Shown here: positions 17,260 to 25,075 of the stretch, piece after piece
How positions within the stretch are numbered: position 1 is the first letter of the stretch
Layout of the letters: the number at the start of each line of letters is the position of its first letter
NCBI RefSeq assembly: GCF_003610405.1
Contig: NZ_RAQC01000001.1
Coordinates: 372,001-436,000, forward strand
Direction: 5' to 3'
Source of the DNA: Microbacterium sp. AG238
Lineage (GTDB): Bacteria > Actinomycetota > Actinomycetes > Actinomycetales > Microbacteriaceae
Length of the DNA stretch: 64,000 nucleotides
Notes under the pieces: model-generated
Databases searched by the model: none
Told to the model about the DNA's origin: nothing
Seen by the model: only the letters and a program-made list of their open reading frames with translations
Program-made: the position numbers and the translations under genes

Positions 17260-18207
17260 ATGTCCGCACACAGCTCAGCTCCCGCACCCGACCACTCCGC
17301 CGAAGAGACGGATCCCGTCGCCGCCATGCTCAGCGTGCTCGACCTCTCGTCGAGCGAGGCGCGGACGACAGAGGACATCTTCACCGGCAGATCGCAGGTC
17401 ATGCCGCAGGGACGCGTCTTCGGAGGGCAGGTGCTCGCCCAGGCGACGATGGCTGCGATGCGCACCGTGCCGGACGAACGTGTGCCCCATTCGATGCACG
17501 GGTACTTCCTGCGCCCGGGCGACTCGGCGCGCAACATCACCTTCTCCGTGGACCGCATCCACGACGGGCGCTCGTTCTCGACACGGCGAACGCAGGCGTT
17601 CCAGAACGGGATGCCGATCTTCTCGATGATCGCGTCGTTCGAGGACGAGGACCCCGGCGTCGAGCACGCGGAACCGATGCCCGACGGAATGCCGCAGCCC
17701 GAAGACCTCCCCGCACTCGAAGAGCAGTTGAGCGGCATGCACCCGCTGAGCCGGCGGATCTTCTCTGCGAGCCCCATCGAGCTGCGCCACGTCACCGCTC
17801 CGATCTACCTGGACCCGGACCCCACGAAGACGCCCCGGCAGGCGGTCTGGGCCCGCACCCGCTCAGCCCTGCCCGACGATCCCACCGTGCACCGCGCGGC
17901 GCTCGCGTTCCTCAGCGACCTCACCATCCAGGAGCCGGTGCTGCGCGCACACGGGCTCGCGTGGGCGACGCCGGGCCTGAAGGTCGCGAGCCTCGACCAC
18001 GCGATGTGGTGGCACCGCTCGGCGCGCGTGGACGACTGGCTCCTCTACGTCCAGGAGTCGCCCAGCGCGCGTGGCGGGCGAGGCCTGTCGACGGGACGCA
18101 TCTACGACCGCGCGGGAACACTCATCGCGAGCGTCGCGCAGGAGATCATGGTGCGGGTCCCCGGCACGGAGATCTCGGGGACGATCAGCGACGGTGAGCG
18201 TAGGTGA
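17260..18207 (+). CDS. tesB: Acyl-CoA thioesterase II
   Basis: Hydrolyses acyl-CoA to free fatty acid and CoA. The 315-aa double-hotdog protein shows the TesB pattern: GRVFGGQVLAQA in the first hotdog and HSMHGYFLRPGD with the catalytic-region residues. The second hotdog contains SLDHAMWWHR (active-site Asp) and SPSARGGRGLSTGRIYD, close to the TesB signature. The start ATG 17260 is close to a TAGACT -10, with no ribosome site. Its 3' end overlaps the converging small thioesterase gene by 23 nt. Confidence 0.94.
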   Translation: MSAHSSAPAPDHSAEETDPVAAMLSVLDLSSSEARTTEDIFTGRSQVMPQGRVFGGQVLAQATMAAMRTVPDERVPHSMHGYFLRPGDSARNITFSVDRIHDGRSFSTRRTQAFQNGMPIFSMIASFEDEDPGVEHAEPMPDGMPQPEDLPALEEQLSGMHPLSRRIFSASPIELRHVTAPIYLDPDPTKTPRQAVWARTRSALPDDPTVHRAALAFLSDLTIQEPVLRAHGLAWATPGLKVASLDHAMWWHRSARVDDWLLYVQESPSARGGRGLSTGRIYDRAGTLIASVAQEIMVRVPGTEISGTISDGERR

Positions 18208-18712
18208 TGGGCTCTCCGACGATAGGGGCCCACGCCGTTCGCATCTGATCGGTCAGGCGTACGGGCCGGCCCGTCTCGGTCGACACCATCACCACCACCG
18301 CGGTGGACCGGGCGTAGCACGTCTGCACCTCATCGTCACGGGGACTGTAGACCTCGTAGCAGACGTCGATGCTCGACCCCCCGATGCGACCGATCCAGAG
18401 TTGGACGTCGAGTGGGCGCTGACCGTAGGGAACGGGCGCGAGGTACTCGATCTCCTGCCGCGCGATCAGCGTCATGGTCTCAGCTGACAGGCTCAGGGCA
18501 TCGAGGATCGCGGTCGATGGCCCCGAGAGACCGGCTTCCGGCTTCCAGAACGCACGCAGGCGCGCCTCTTCGAGGAGCTTGAGCATCGAGGTGTTGTTGA
18601 CGTGTCCGAGCGCGTCGAGGTCTCCCCAGCGCAGATGGATCGGGATACGGACGCGCGTGGCCCCGGCGGTCGTCACCACCGAGGCCACCGAGTGCGACTC
18701 GTGATCAGTCAC
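18185..18712 (-). CDS. Acyl-CoA thioesterase, 4-hydroxybenzoyl-CoA type hotdog
   Basis: The 175-aa single-hotdog enzyme has the family motif RWGDLDALGHVNN, whose aspartate is catalytic. It then runs through the long helix (MLKLLEEARLRAFW) and beta strands. Together with TesB on the other strand it makes two unrelated thioesterases meeting tail to tail. GTG 18712 lies inside the end of ettA, giving an 8-nt overlap, so it is the second gene of the ettA transcript. The longer open frame (to 18961) overlaps ettA and is rejected. Confidence 0.87.
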   Translation of the reverse strand: MTDHESHSVASVVTTAGATRVRIPIHLRWGDLDALGHVNNTSMLKLLEEARLRAFWKPEAGLSGPSTAILDALSLSAETMTLIARQEIEYLAPVPYGQRPLDVQLWIGRIGGSSIDVCYEVYSPRDDEVQTCYARSTAVVVMVSTETGRPVRLTDQMRTAWAPIVGEPITYAHRR

Positions 18713-20384
18713 GCGTGAGCTTGCGGTAGGTCGACTTCGCGGGGTTCGCCGCATCCGCACCGAGCCGCTCGATCTTGTTCGCCTCGTACGCCTCGAAGTT
18801 GCCCTCGAACCAGTACCACTGCGCCGGGTTCTCCTCGGTGCCCTCGTACGCGAGGATGTGCGTCGCGATGCGGTCGAGGAACCACCGGTCGTGGGTGATG
18901 ACGACGGCACAGCCGGGGAACTCGAGAAGGGCGTTCTCGAGCGAGCTGAGCGTTTCGACATCGAGGTCGTTGGTTGGCTCGTCGAGGAGCAGCAGGTTTC
19001 CGCCCTCCTTCAGGGTCAGCGCGAGGTTCAGACGGTTGCGCTCACCACCGGAGAGCACCCCCGCCTTCTTCTGCTGGTCGGGTCCCTTGAAACCGAACTT
19101 CGACACGTACGCGCGCGAGGGGATCTCGGTCTTGCCCACCGTGATGATGTCCAACCCGTCCGAGACGACCTCCCACAGCGTCTTCTCGGGGTCGATGTTG
19201 CCGCGCGACTGGTCGACGTAGCTGATCTTGACGGTCTCGCCGATCTTCAGCTCACCACCGTCCAGCGGCTCCAGGCCCACGATCGTCTTGAAGAGCGTGG
19301 TCTTTCCGACACCGTTGGGTCCGATGACACCGACGATCCCGTTCGGCGGAAGGTTGAAGCTGAGTCCGTCGATGAGCACGCGGTCACCGAACGCCTTGTG
19401 CAGCTTCTTCGCGTCGATCACGACGCTGCCCAGGCGCGGGCCGGCGGGGATCTGGATCTCCTCGAAGTCGAGTTTGCGCGTGCGCTCGGCCTCGGCGGCC
19501 ATCTCCTCGTAGCGAGCCAGTCGCGCCTTCGACTTGGTCTGACGGCCCTTCGCCGAGCTGCGGACCCACTCGAGCTCTTCCTTCAGACGTTTCGCGAGCT
19601 TGGCGTCCTTCTTACCCTGGACGTCGAGGCGCTCGGCCTTCTTCTGGAGGTAGGTCGAGTAATTGCCCTCGTAGCTGAGGAGCCGGCCGCGGTCGACCTC
19701 GGCGATCCACTCCGCGACGTTGTCGAGGAAGTACCGGTCGTGCGTGATGGCGATGACGGCGCCCTTGTAGGCCTGCAGGTGCTGCTCGAGCCAGAGCACG
19801 CTCTCGGCGTCGAGGTGGTTGGTCGGCTCGTCGAGCAGAAGCAGGTCGGGCTTCTGGAGGAGCAGTCGCGCGAGTGCGACGCGGCGGCGTTCTCCACCCG
19901 AGAGCGGAGCCACCGATGCGTCGGCCGGCGGAGTGCGCAGCGCTTCCATCGCCTGGTTCAGTTGCGAATCGAGGTCCCAGCCGTCGGCGGCGTCGATCTC
20001 CTCCTGCAGGGTGCCCATCTCGGCGAGCAGCGCGTCGAAGTCGGCGTCGGGGTCGGCCATGAGCGCGGAGATCTCATTGAACCGGTCGAGCTTGGCCTTG
20101 ATGGCGACGCCCGACTCGATGTTCTCGAGCACGGTCTTCGTGTCGTCGAGCTCGGGCTCCTGCATGAGGATGCCCACGGTGAAGCCGGGCGTGAGCTTCG
20201 CCTCGCCGTTCGACGGCTGGTCGAGACCCGCCATGATCTTCAGGATCGTGGACTTACCGGCGCCGTTCGGGCCGACCATACCGATCTTTGCGCCGGGGAG
20301 GAATGCCATCGTGACGTCGTCGAGGATGAGCTTCTCGCCGACCGCCTTGCGGGCGCGGACCATGGAGTAGATGTATTCGGCCAT
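18705..20384 (-). CDS. ettA: Energy-dependent translational throttle protein EttA (ABC-F)
   Basis: A ribosome-bound ATPase that gates the first steps of elongation according to ATP/ADP state. The 559 aa contain two ABC domains: Walker A GPNGAGKS and GPNGVGKT, signatures LSGGERRRVALARLL and LSGGERNRLNLAL, Walker B LLLLDEPTNHLD and LLLLDEPTNDLD. The linker and arm regions are typical of EttA (KSKARLARYEEM). There is no membrane domain. It ends with the RKLTRD tail. ATG 20384 is 9 nt from a TAGACT -10, giving a leader of at most 2-3 nt. Confidence 0.96.
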   Translation of the reverse strand: MAEYIYSMVRARKAVGEKLILDDVTMAFLPGAKIGMVGPNGAGKSTILKIMAGLDQPSNGEAKLTPGFTVGILMQEPELDDTKTVLENIESGVAIKAKLDRFNEISALMADPDADFDALLAEMGTLQEEIDAADGWDLDSQLNQAMEALRTPPADASVAPLSGGERRRVALARLLLQKPDLLLLDEPTNHLDAESVLWLEQHLQAYKGAVIAITHDRYFLDNVAEWIAEVDRGRLLSYEGNYSTYLQKKAERLDVQGKKDAKLAKRLKEELEWVRSSAKGRQTKSKARLARYEEMAAEAERTRKLDFEEIQIPAGPRLGSVVIDAKKLHKAFGDRVLIDGLSFNLPPNGIVGVIGPNGVGKTTLFKTIVGLEPLDGGELKIGETVKISYVDQSRGNIDPEKTLWEVVSDGLDIITVGKTEIPSRAYVSKFGFKGPDQQKKAGVLSGGERNRLNLALTLKEGGNLLLLDEPTNDLDVETLSSLENALLEFPGCAVVITHDRWFLDRIATHILAYEGTEENPAQWYWFEGNFEAYEANKIERLGADAANPAKSTYRKLTRD

Positions 20385-20440
20385 AACGTCTCGAGTCTAG
20401 TCGGCGGGGCCGTCGGGTTCCGCCGCGCGGGCCCCGCGAT

Positions 20441-20935
20441 TCACCAGTCGATGGGGCGCGTGTTCCCGATCAGGCAGCCACCGCTCGGAAGCTCCGGGAC
20501 CACCATGGCCGTGGGTGCGGGGGTCGAGGGGCCGACTTGTCCGACGAGACACTCTCCCGCCCACAGGACGGAGAACTGCAGACTGTCGACCGGGTCGTCG
20601 ACAGAGGTCCGGTCGGCCGTCACCTGCATCGTGGATTTGTCGAAGCCCGCCGCCACGAGCGCGTCGACATAAGCGCGACCCGCGACGCTGTCGGGCGAGG
20701 CCGCCACCTGATTCATGACCTCGGTGAAGAGCGGGAGGTTGTCGCTCGCCGTGCTCTCGGGCGAGAGGGGCGCGGGCCCCTCCGACGTGGTCGGCTGAGG
20801 GGTGGGAGCAGCCGATGTGGCGGGAGGCGCCGGCTCGGGGACGAACATCGAGCACCCCGATAGCGACACGACGACGACGAGAGCGCCGGCCGCCCCCACC
20901 AACGAGCGGGCGAGGGGCGAACGAAGCAGACGCAT
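20441..20935 (-). CDS. Putative lipoprotein, 164 aa
   Basis: The N-terminus is a lipoprotein signal: basic start, hydrophobic core (about 12-24) and lipobox LSGC with C28 as the lipidated residue. A Pro/Thr/Ser-rich linker (about 35-60) follows, then a compact C-terminal domain with two cysteines (GECLVG and GGCLIG) that may form a disulfide. No function is assigned. A TAGAAT -10 ends 6 nt before ATG 20935, so the secreted protein comes from a leaderless mRNA. Confidence 0.8.
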   Translation of the reverse strand: MRLLRSPLARSLVGAAGALVVVVSLSGCSMFVPEPAPPATSAAPTPQPTTSEGPAPLSPESTASDNLPLFTEVMNQVAASPDSVAGRAYVDALVAAGFDKSTMQVTADRTSVDDPVDSLQFSVLWAGECLVGQVGPSTPAPTAMVVPELPSGGCLIGNTRPIDW

Positions 20936-20941
20936 GCCTGG

Positions 20942-20947
20942 ATTCTA
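20942..20947 (-). promoter_or_regulatory. -10 of leaderless lipoprotein gene
   Basis: TAGAAT on the minus strand lies 6 nt before ATG 20935. Confidence 0.6.
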
Positions 20948-20972
20948 GACGGAGCTCCGTCACCCGACCCTG

Positions 20973-21467
20973 TCAGAAGGGCGTCTGGCCGCCGCCGTCC
21001 GTCTCCGGAACGACCGCGACGGCCCAGTCACCGTCGACGCTGGAGGGACCCGGCGGGACGGCCGGGCCCGTGTCCACGGCGCCGGAGCGGTCGGGGGCGT
21101 CTGCATCCGGGCGCGGGGTGCGCTGGAATGTGGCCGTACCCCATTTGAGGTCATGTCCGATCGCATCGGCGTCGATCTCGATCTCGATGCCGCGCTTGTC
21201 GCCGGCCTCCCACTCTTTCAGCCGCAGTCGTCCGTCGACGATGACCCGCTGCCCTTTCCGAAGGGACGCGAAGGCGTTCTCGCCGAGCGCACGGAACACA
21301 CTGATCCGGTACCAGTTCGTCGTCCCGTCGACCCATTCGCCGGACTGCGCGTCGCGATAGCGCTGGCTGCTCGCAAGCCGGAAGCTCGTGACCGGGATGC
21401 CGCTGCCCGTGCGGCGCTGCTCGGGCTCGGTGGCGATGTTTCCGATGACGGTGATGCGGTCTGACAT
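20973..21467 (-). CDS. Single-stranded DNA-binding protein (second-copy type)
   Basis: The 164-aa protein has one OB-fold (about 1-110) with the SSB pattern: MSDRITVIGNIATEPEQR, an SFRLASSQRY strand, TNWYRISVFRALGENA and KGQRVIVDGRL. The tail is Pro/Asp-rich and ends GGGQTPF. The final Pro-Phe is kept but the acidic DDDIP lead of main SSBs is missing. This looks like a paralogue used in competence or repair rather than the replication SSB, which usually sits with rpsF/rpsR. ATG 21467 follows GAGGAGCAGAC. It stands alone between a lipoprotein gene and msrA. Confidence 0.85.
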   Translation of the reverse strand: MSDRITVIGNIATEPEQRRTGSGIPVTSFRLASSQRYRDAQSGEWVDGTTNWYRISVFRALGENAFASLRKGQRVIVDGRLRLKEWEAGDKRGIEIEIDADAIGHDLKWGTATFQRTPRPDADAPDRSGAVDTGPAVPPGPSSVDGDWAVAVVPETDGGGQTPF

Positions 21468-21498
21468 GTCTGCTCCTCAGCGGGGCACGGAAGGGGAA

Positions 21499-21535
21499 CG
21501 CTCCGGCACCCGCGTGCCCGCCGAGTGCCGGAGCG
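21499..21535 (-). terminator. Second hairpin between msrA and ssb
   Basis: An 11-bp stem (21499-21509 and 21525-21535) with a 15-nt loop. It may be a backup terminator for msrA or a structure in the ssb leader. Confidence 0.4.
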
Positions 21536-21564
21536 CTCCTAGCTTGTGCTCCGCACGGTCGACG

Positions 21565-21604
21565 ACGAGGGCGGTTCCGCACATCGGTGCAGAACCGCCC
21601 TCGT
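21565..21604 (-). terminator. Terminator after msrA
   Basis: A perfect 13-bp stem (21565-21577 and 21592-21604) has a loop that contains a further GCAC/GTGC pairing. It starts 18 nt past the msrA stop. Confidence 0.8.
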
Positions 21605-21621
21605 TACCCGCTGGGGAGGAG

Positions 21622-22149
21622 TCAGCTCCGGGCGTACTCCGCGAAACGGGCGCGCACCTTGTTGACCTTCGGCACCGCCACCGCGAGGCAGTATCCCTGT
21701 CCGGGGTTCTTCGCGAAGAAGTCCTGGTGGTAGTCCTCCGCGGGGTAGAAATCATCGGCGGGCTCCATCGTCGTCACCACGCCGCCGCCCCACATCTCGT
21801 CGGCGCGGTCGCGGGCGGCGGCGAACAGTTCGCGCTGCGCGTCATCCAGCGGGAACATCGCCGAACGATACTGGGTGCCGACGTCGGCTCCCTGCCGGTT
21901 GAGCTGTCGGGGGTCGTGCATCGTGAAGAAGGCGTCGAGGATCACGTCTGCGGGGATCACATCCGGGTCGAACGTCACCGATACAGCCTCGGCGTGGCCG
22001 GTCGTGCCCGTGCAGACCGCCTCGTAGCTGGGGTGCGGGACGTTGCCGCCGATGTAACCCGACACGACCTCGGAAACACCGTCGAGCGCGCGGTACGCGG
22101 CGTCGAGGCACCAGAAGCAGCCCCCGGCGAGGATGAAGGTGGTGGTCAT
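21622..22149 (-). CDS. msrA: Peptide-methionine (S)-S-oxide reductase MsrA
   Basis: Repairs oxidised methionine in proteins with thioredoxin as reductant. The 175-aa product has the GGCFWC site with nucleophile C11, YEAVCTGTTGHAEAV, and the C-terminal EDYHQDFFAKNPGQGYC segment with a resolving-type cysteine. The start ATG 22149 has GGAG at 6-7 nt spacing; the 15 extra codons upstream are discarded. It diverges from a small 86-aa gene and may be driven from a TAGGGT near 22189-22194. Confidence 0.96.
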   Translation of the reverse strand: MTTTFILAGGCFWCLDAAYRALDGVSEVVSGYIGGNVPHPSYEAVCTGTTGHAEAVSVTFDPDVIPADVILDAFFTMHDPRQLNRQGADVGTQYRSAMFPLDDAQRELFAAARDRADEMWGGGVVTTMEPADDFYPAEDYHQDFFAKNPGQGYCLAVAVPKVNKVRARFAEYARS

Positions 22150-22263
22150 GGAAAGCTCCGTTCTCCCGCTCACGCGAGGTCTCACCCTAGCCAACCATCA
22201 CGCCCGCGCCGGTGTTCCCGCCGATGTCGGAGGCACTGCGTAGCCTCCGAGGAGGAGGCACAC

Positions 22264-22524
22264 ATGTCGACGATGCCGGCTCAGATCGATCAGACCCTGA
22301 CAGTGACGGGGCGCCCGAGTGACAGGCTCGTGGCGCTCGGCACCGACCGCTGGCGGGTCGTCGCGGGCGACGGCCACGTGCGGGGGCTCGTCCGCCGCGT
22401 CCAGACGCCGCGCGGCGAGCGATTCCTCGCCCTCCGATTCCACGCGCCGTCCCGTTCCTTCCGATCGATCGGCGAGTTCTGGCGCATCGCAGAGGCGGCC
22501 GACACCCTCCGACTCTCACGATGA
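22264..22524 (+). CDS. Small conserved-looking hypothetical protein, 86 aa
   Basis: ATG 22264 has a strong GGAGGAGG site seven nt upstream and a TAGCCT -10 at 22241-22246. The product is basic and beta-patterned (GRPSDRLVALGTDRWRVVAG, GLVRRVQTPRGERFLALRF) and ends in a helix (SIGEFWRIAEAADTLRL). It has no signal or membrane segment. I cannot name a family. The layout suggests a small DNA- or RNA-binding fold, which is speculation. Confidence 0.72.
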   Translation: MSTMPAQIDQTLTVTGRPSDRLVALGTDRWRVVAGDGHVRGLVRRVQTPRGERFLALRFHAPSRSFRSIGEFWRIAEAADTLRLSR

Positions 22525-22551
22525 CCCCTCGCGACCCGCGCCGAGCGCGCT

Positions 22552-23961
22552 TCACACGAGGGCGTCGAGGGGCGGCGGTCCCGCCGTCCGGGCGCCGCTC
22601 GTCACACGCGCCCACACTGAGGCCAAGACATCGACGGCTCGCTCGAGCTCGGCCGGCGATGCCGTGAACGGCATGCGCAGTCGGTTCTCGTGTCCCCCGT
22701 CGACGGCGAAGCGCTGACCGGAGCTGAGGTAGACGGACTCCGCACGCGCACCGAGGACAAGCGGTCCGCTGAGGGGCGCCGGGAGACCGACCCACAGAGC
22801 GACGCCACCGTCGACATCGGGAACATCCCAATCAGGCAGCTTGTCGCGCAGAGCCGCCCGCACGGCGCGGTAGCCGCTCGAGAGCAGCTCGGCGCGCTGC
22901 GGCAGTATCTCGGCCATCCGCGGAAGGAGACGTGCCGCCACTTCCTGCTCGAACTCCGCCGTACCGAGGTCACGCGCCGGACGCGCCGCGTGGAGCCGGC
23001 GGATGACCTCCGGCTGGGCGCGGACCCATCCGACGCGCAAGCCGCCCCACACGGTCTTTCCGAGCGAGCCGATCCGGACGACATCCTCCTCCTGCAATGC
23101 CAGGGGCGCTGGCGCACCGAACGCCAGTTCCGCCGTGGTCTCGTCCACGACGAGCGTGCAGCCGCGCTGGGCGACCTCGCGCAGCGCCTCCTGCTCGCGC
23201 CTCGTCATCGAGCGGCCCGTCGGGTTCTGCAGGGTGGGCATCAGATACGCGAGCGCAGGTCGGGTTCGTCGTGCTGCCTCGTCGAGGCGATCGAGATCCC
23301 ACCCGTGGGTCGTGGTGACCGGCACCGCGACGAGGCGGGCCCCCGCGGCTCGCAGAGCCTCAGCGGCATGGGGGTAGGTGGGGGTCTCGACGAGCACGCG
23401 CTCACCCCGGGCCACGAGCACCTCCGACAAGAGATGGATGGCGCTCTGCGCGCCTGCGGTGACGAGGATCTGATCCCGCGACGTCGCGATGCCGCGCTGG
23501 GTGTAGCGGTCCGCGATCGCGTCGCGCAGACGGTTCGACCCCAAGGTGTCGTAACCCGTTCGCGAGACGAGCCTTGCGGCATCCGATGCCGTCTCCGCGA
23601 TGACCCCTGCGAGTCCTGGCCAAGCACTCGGGCTCGCCTGCTGCAGATCGATCGACCCTGGCTCTGCGAGTACCGTCCCTCCGCCGCGTGACGGCTGGGC
23701 GGTGGTCACACTGCCCGAACCCCGCAGGCTCTCGATATGCCCGGTCGCGCGCAGGCTGGCGTACGCGCTCGCCACTGTCGTCCGGCTCAGCCCCAGCGTC
23801 TGTGCGAGAGCGCGCTCGGCCGGGAGCAGCGTGCGCGCAGCGATGCGATTGTCGAGGCACAGCAGTCGGATGCCGTCTGCAAGAGCCTCGTATGCCGGCT
23901 CTCGGGTGCGCCAGCCTCCGAGCGCGACTTCCAACGACCTGGCCGAGATCCGGGAGTGCAT
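22552..23961 (-). CDS. yczR: MocR-family regulator, YczR type (GntR-aminotransferase fusion)
   Basis: The 469-aa regulator joins an N-terminal GntR winged helix (about 15-90, LPAERALAQTLGLSRTTVASAYASL) by a short linker to an aminotransferase fold I domain. PLP-binding residues are N246-P-T-G, D273 (VVDETTAE) and the Schiff-base lysine K302 (GSLGKTVWGG). MocR proteins use PLP as an effector and do not transaminate. It is divergent from yczE, the pairing that defines YczR/YczE in other bacteria. ATG 23961 follows a TACTGT -10 by 6 nt (leaderless), with its operator just beyond. Confidence 0.9.
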   Translation of the reverse strand: MHSRISARSLEVALGGWRTREPAYEALADGIRLLCLDNRIAARTLLPAERALAQTLGLSRTTVASAYASLRATGHIESLRGSGSVTTAQPSRGGGTVLAEPGSIDLQQASPSAWPGLAGVIAETASDAARLVSRTGYDTLGSNRLRDAIADRYTQRGIATSRDQILVTAGAQSAIHLLSEVLVARGERVLVETPTYPHAAEALRAAGARLVAVPVTTTHGWDLDRLDEAARRTRPALAYLMPTLQNPTGRSMTRREQEALREVAQRGCTLVVDETTAELAFGAPAPLALQEEDVVRIGSLGKTVWGGLRVGWVRAQPEVIRRLHAARPARDLGTAEFEQEVAARLLPRMAEILPQRAELLSSGYRAVRAALRDKLPDWDVPDVDGGVALWVGLPAPLSGPLVLGARAESVYLSSGQRFAVDGGHENRLRMPFTASPAELERAVDVLASVWARVTSGARTAGPPPLDALV

Positions 23962-23967
23962 ACGGCC

Positions 23968-24014
23968 ACAGTACGTGAATTGGCCTCTTTCGCAATGGCC
24001 AATTCACCGGTGAA
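23968..24014. promoter_or_regulatory. yczR-yczE operator/promoter region
   Basis: Three elements lie in 47 bp. The yczR -10 is TACTGT (23973-23968, minus). A perfect inverted repeat GTGAATTGGCC / GGCCAATTCAC lies at 23975-23985 and 23997-24007. A second overlapping palindrome TTCACCGGTGAA lies at 24003-24014. The repeat covers the -35 region of both genes, so YczR probably controls itself and yczE. A weak TGAAAT (24011-24016) sits 6 nt before the yczE GTG. Confidence 0.65.
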
Positions 24015-24022
24015 ATGGTCGG

Positions 24023-24685
24023 GTGATCCTCCGCTTCTCACAGCTCATCGTCGGCCTCGTCCTGTTCGGCGTGGGCTGCGCCGTCATGGTCGACGCCGGG
24101 ATCGGGCTCGACCCGTGGACGGTCTTCGCCGAAGGAGTGAGCAAGAACACCGGCATCGGCATCGGATGGGTGGTGAGCATTACGGGGTTCCTGGTGCTGT
24201 TGCTGTGGATCCCTCTGCGTCAACGGCCAGGCGTCGGCACCGTCGCCAACATCCTCGTGGTCGGCGCCGCGATGCAGTTCAGCCTTCCCCTGCTAGGCAC
24301 GCCCGACCACTGGCTCGCTCGAGTCGTGATGTTCCTCGCAGGCACCGTCCTGGTCGGGGTCGCCTCGGGGATCTACATCGGCGCACGTCTCGGCCCGGGC
24401 CCCCGTGACGGACTCATGACCGGCATCCACCAGCGGTGGGGATGGCCCATCTGGGCGGGTCGACTCGGCGTCGAGGCGACCGTCCTCGTCACCGGGTGGC
24501 TGCTCGGTGGCACGGTCGGCCTCGGCACGGTTCTGTTCGCGGTCCTCATCGGCCCCATCGTGCACGTCAGCCTGCCGCTGTTCGACCGGCGTTCCCGCAG
24601 TCGCGTGGGTGGCGGCACGGGCCGGGCCGAGCCTGCCGCGGCGCCCGCCGCCCCGATGCCCGGCCTCAGTGCTCCCGGAACGTAG
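24023..24685 (+). CDS. yczE: YczE-family integral membrane protein
   Basis: The 220-aa protein has five to six membrane helices (about 5-22, 45-60, 70-85, 95-115, 140-155, 165-180) and the YczE-typical segments AGIGLDPWTVFAEG and GARLGPGPRDGLMTG. The last 40 residues are a Pro/Ala-rich cytoplasmic tail. B. subtilis YczE is linked to surfactin/Sfp-related phenotypes, but no transport substrate is known. GTG 24023 has no ribosome site. Its 3' end overlaps a small converging gene by 20 nt. Confidence 0.85.
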   Translation: MILRFSQLIVGLVLFGVGCAVMVDAGIGLDPWTVFAEGVSKNTGIGIGWVVSITGFLVLLLWIPLRQRPGVGTVANILVVGAAMQFSLPLLGTPDHWLARVVMFLAGTVLVGVASGIYIGARLGPGPRDGLMTGIHQRWGWPIWAGRLGVEATVLVTGWLLGGTVGLGTVLFAVLIGPIVHVSLPLFDRRSRSRVGGGTGRAEPAAAPAAPMPGLSAPGT

Positions 24686-24878
24686 GCCACTCCGCTCCCG
24701 GCGTCATGTGCGCATGGAGGGCGCTCTTCGCGATCTCCATCGTGGGATACGAGCCGAGCTCGGCGTCTGCTCCCGCCATCGTCACGACGTACTCGTCGCC
24801 GCGATGGCGAATCATCCCCGCGACTCCCCCGGTTCCGTATGCCACCCATAGTGCTGTAGATCGCGTCTGCGCGTTCAT
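24666..24878 (-). CDS. Small hypothetical protein, 70 aa
   Basis: ATG 24878 lies behind AAGGGG with 7-8 nt spacing. The protein is probably an alpha/beta fold (AGMIRHRGDEYVVTMAG strand, then helix TMEIAKSALHAHM). It has no cysteine, signal or membrane segment. It resembles small Microbacteriaceae proteins without assigned function. The gene overlaps the end of yczE by 20 nt, antiparallel. Confidence 0.6.
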   Translation of the reverse strand: MNAQTRSTALWVAYGTGGVAGMIRHRGDEYVVTMAGADAELGSYPTMEIAKSALHAHMTPGAEWPTFREH

Positions 24879-24989
24879 CCTCGAACCCCTTCCGACACCG
24901 GCAGGCTACGCCGCCGGAACCCGCGGGGCCAGAGCCCGGCGCCTTCTGGCCGGACATGCCCGCCGCCGCGCGATACCGTAGAGACATCC

Positions 24990-25062
24990 GCCTCCGTAGC
25001 TCAGTGGATAGAGCAGCGGCCTTCTAATCCGTTGGTCACAGGTTCGAATCCTGTCGGGGGCA
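24990..25062 (+). tRNA. tRNA-Arg (UCU)
   Basis: A 73-nt cloverleaf with acceptor GCCTCCG/CGGGGGC, D-arm GCTC/GAGC, anticodon loop CTTCTAA (UCU) and T-arm GGTTCGAATCC. CCA is not encoded. The anticodon stem has one C-U mismatch next to the loop. Confidence 0.95.
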
Positions 25063-25075
25063 CTCCGCGTGCGCG

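Noticed and set aside
18713..18961. Long N-terminus for the small thioesterase
   Set aside because: It would overlap ettA in another frame and is Ser/Arg/Thr-rich shadow sequence.
24990..25062. tRNA-Arg as an attachment site for an integrated element
   Set aside because: No integrase and no direct repeat of the tRNA 3' end nearby; flanking genes look native.
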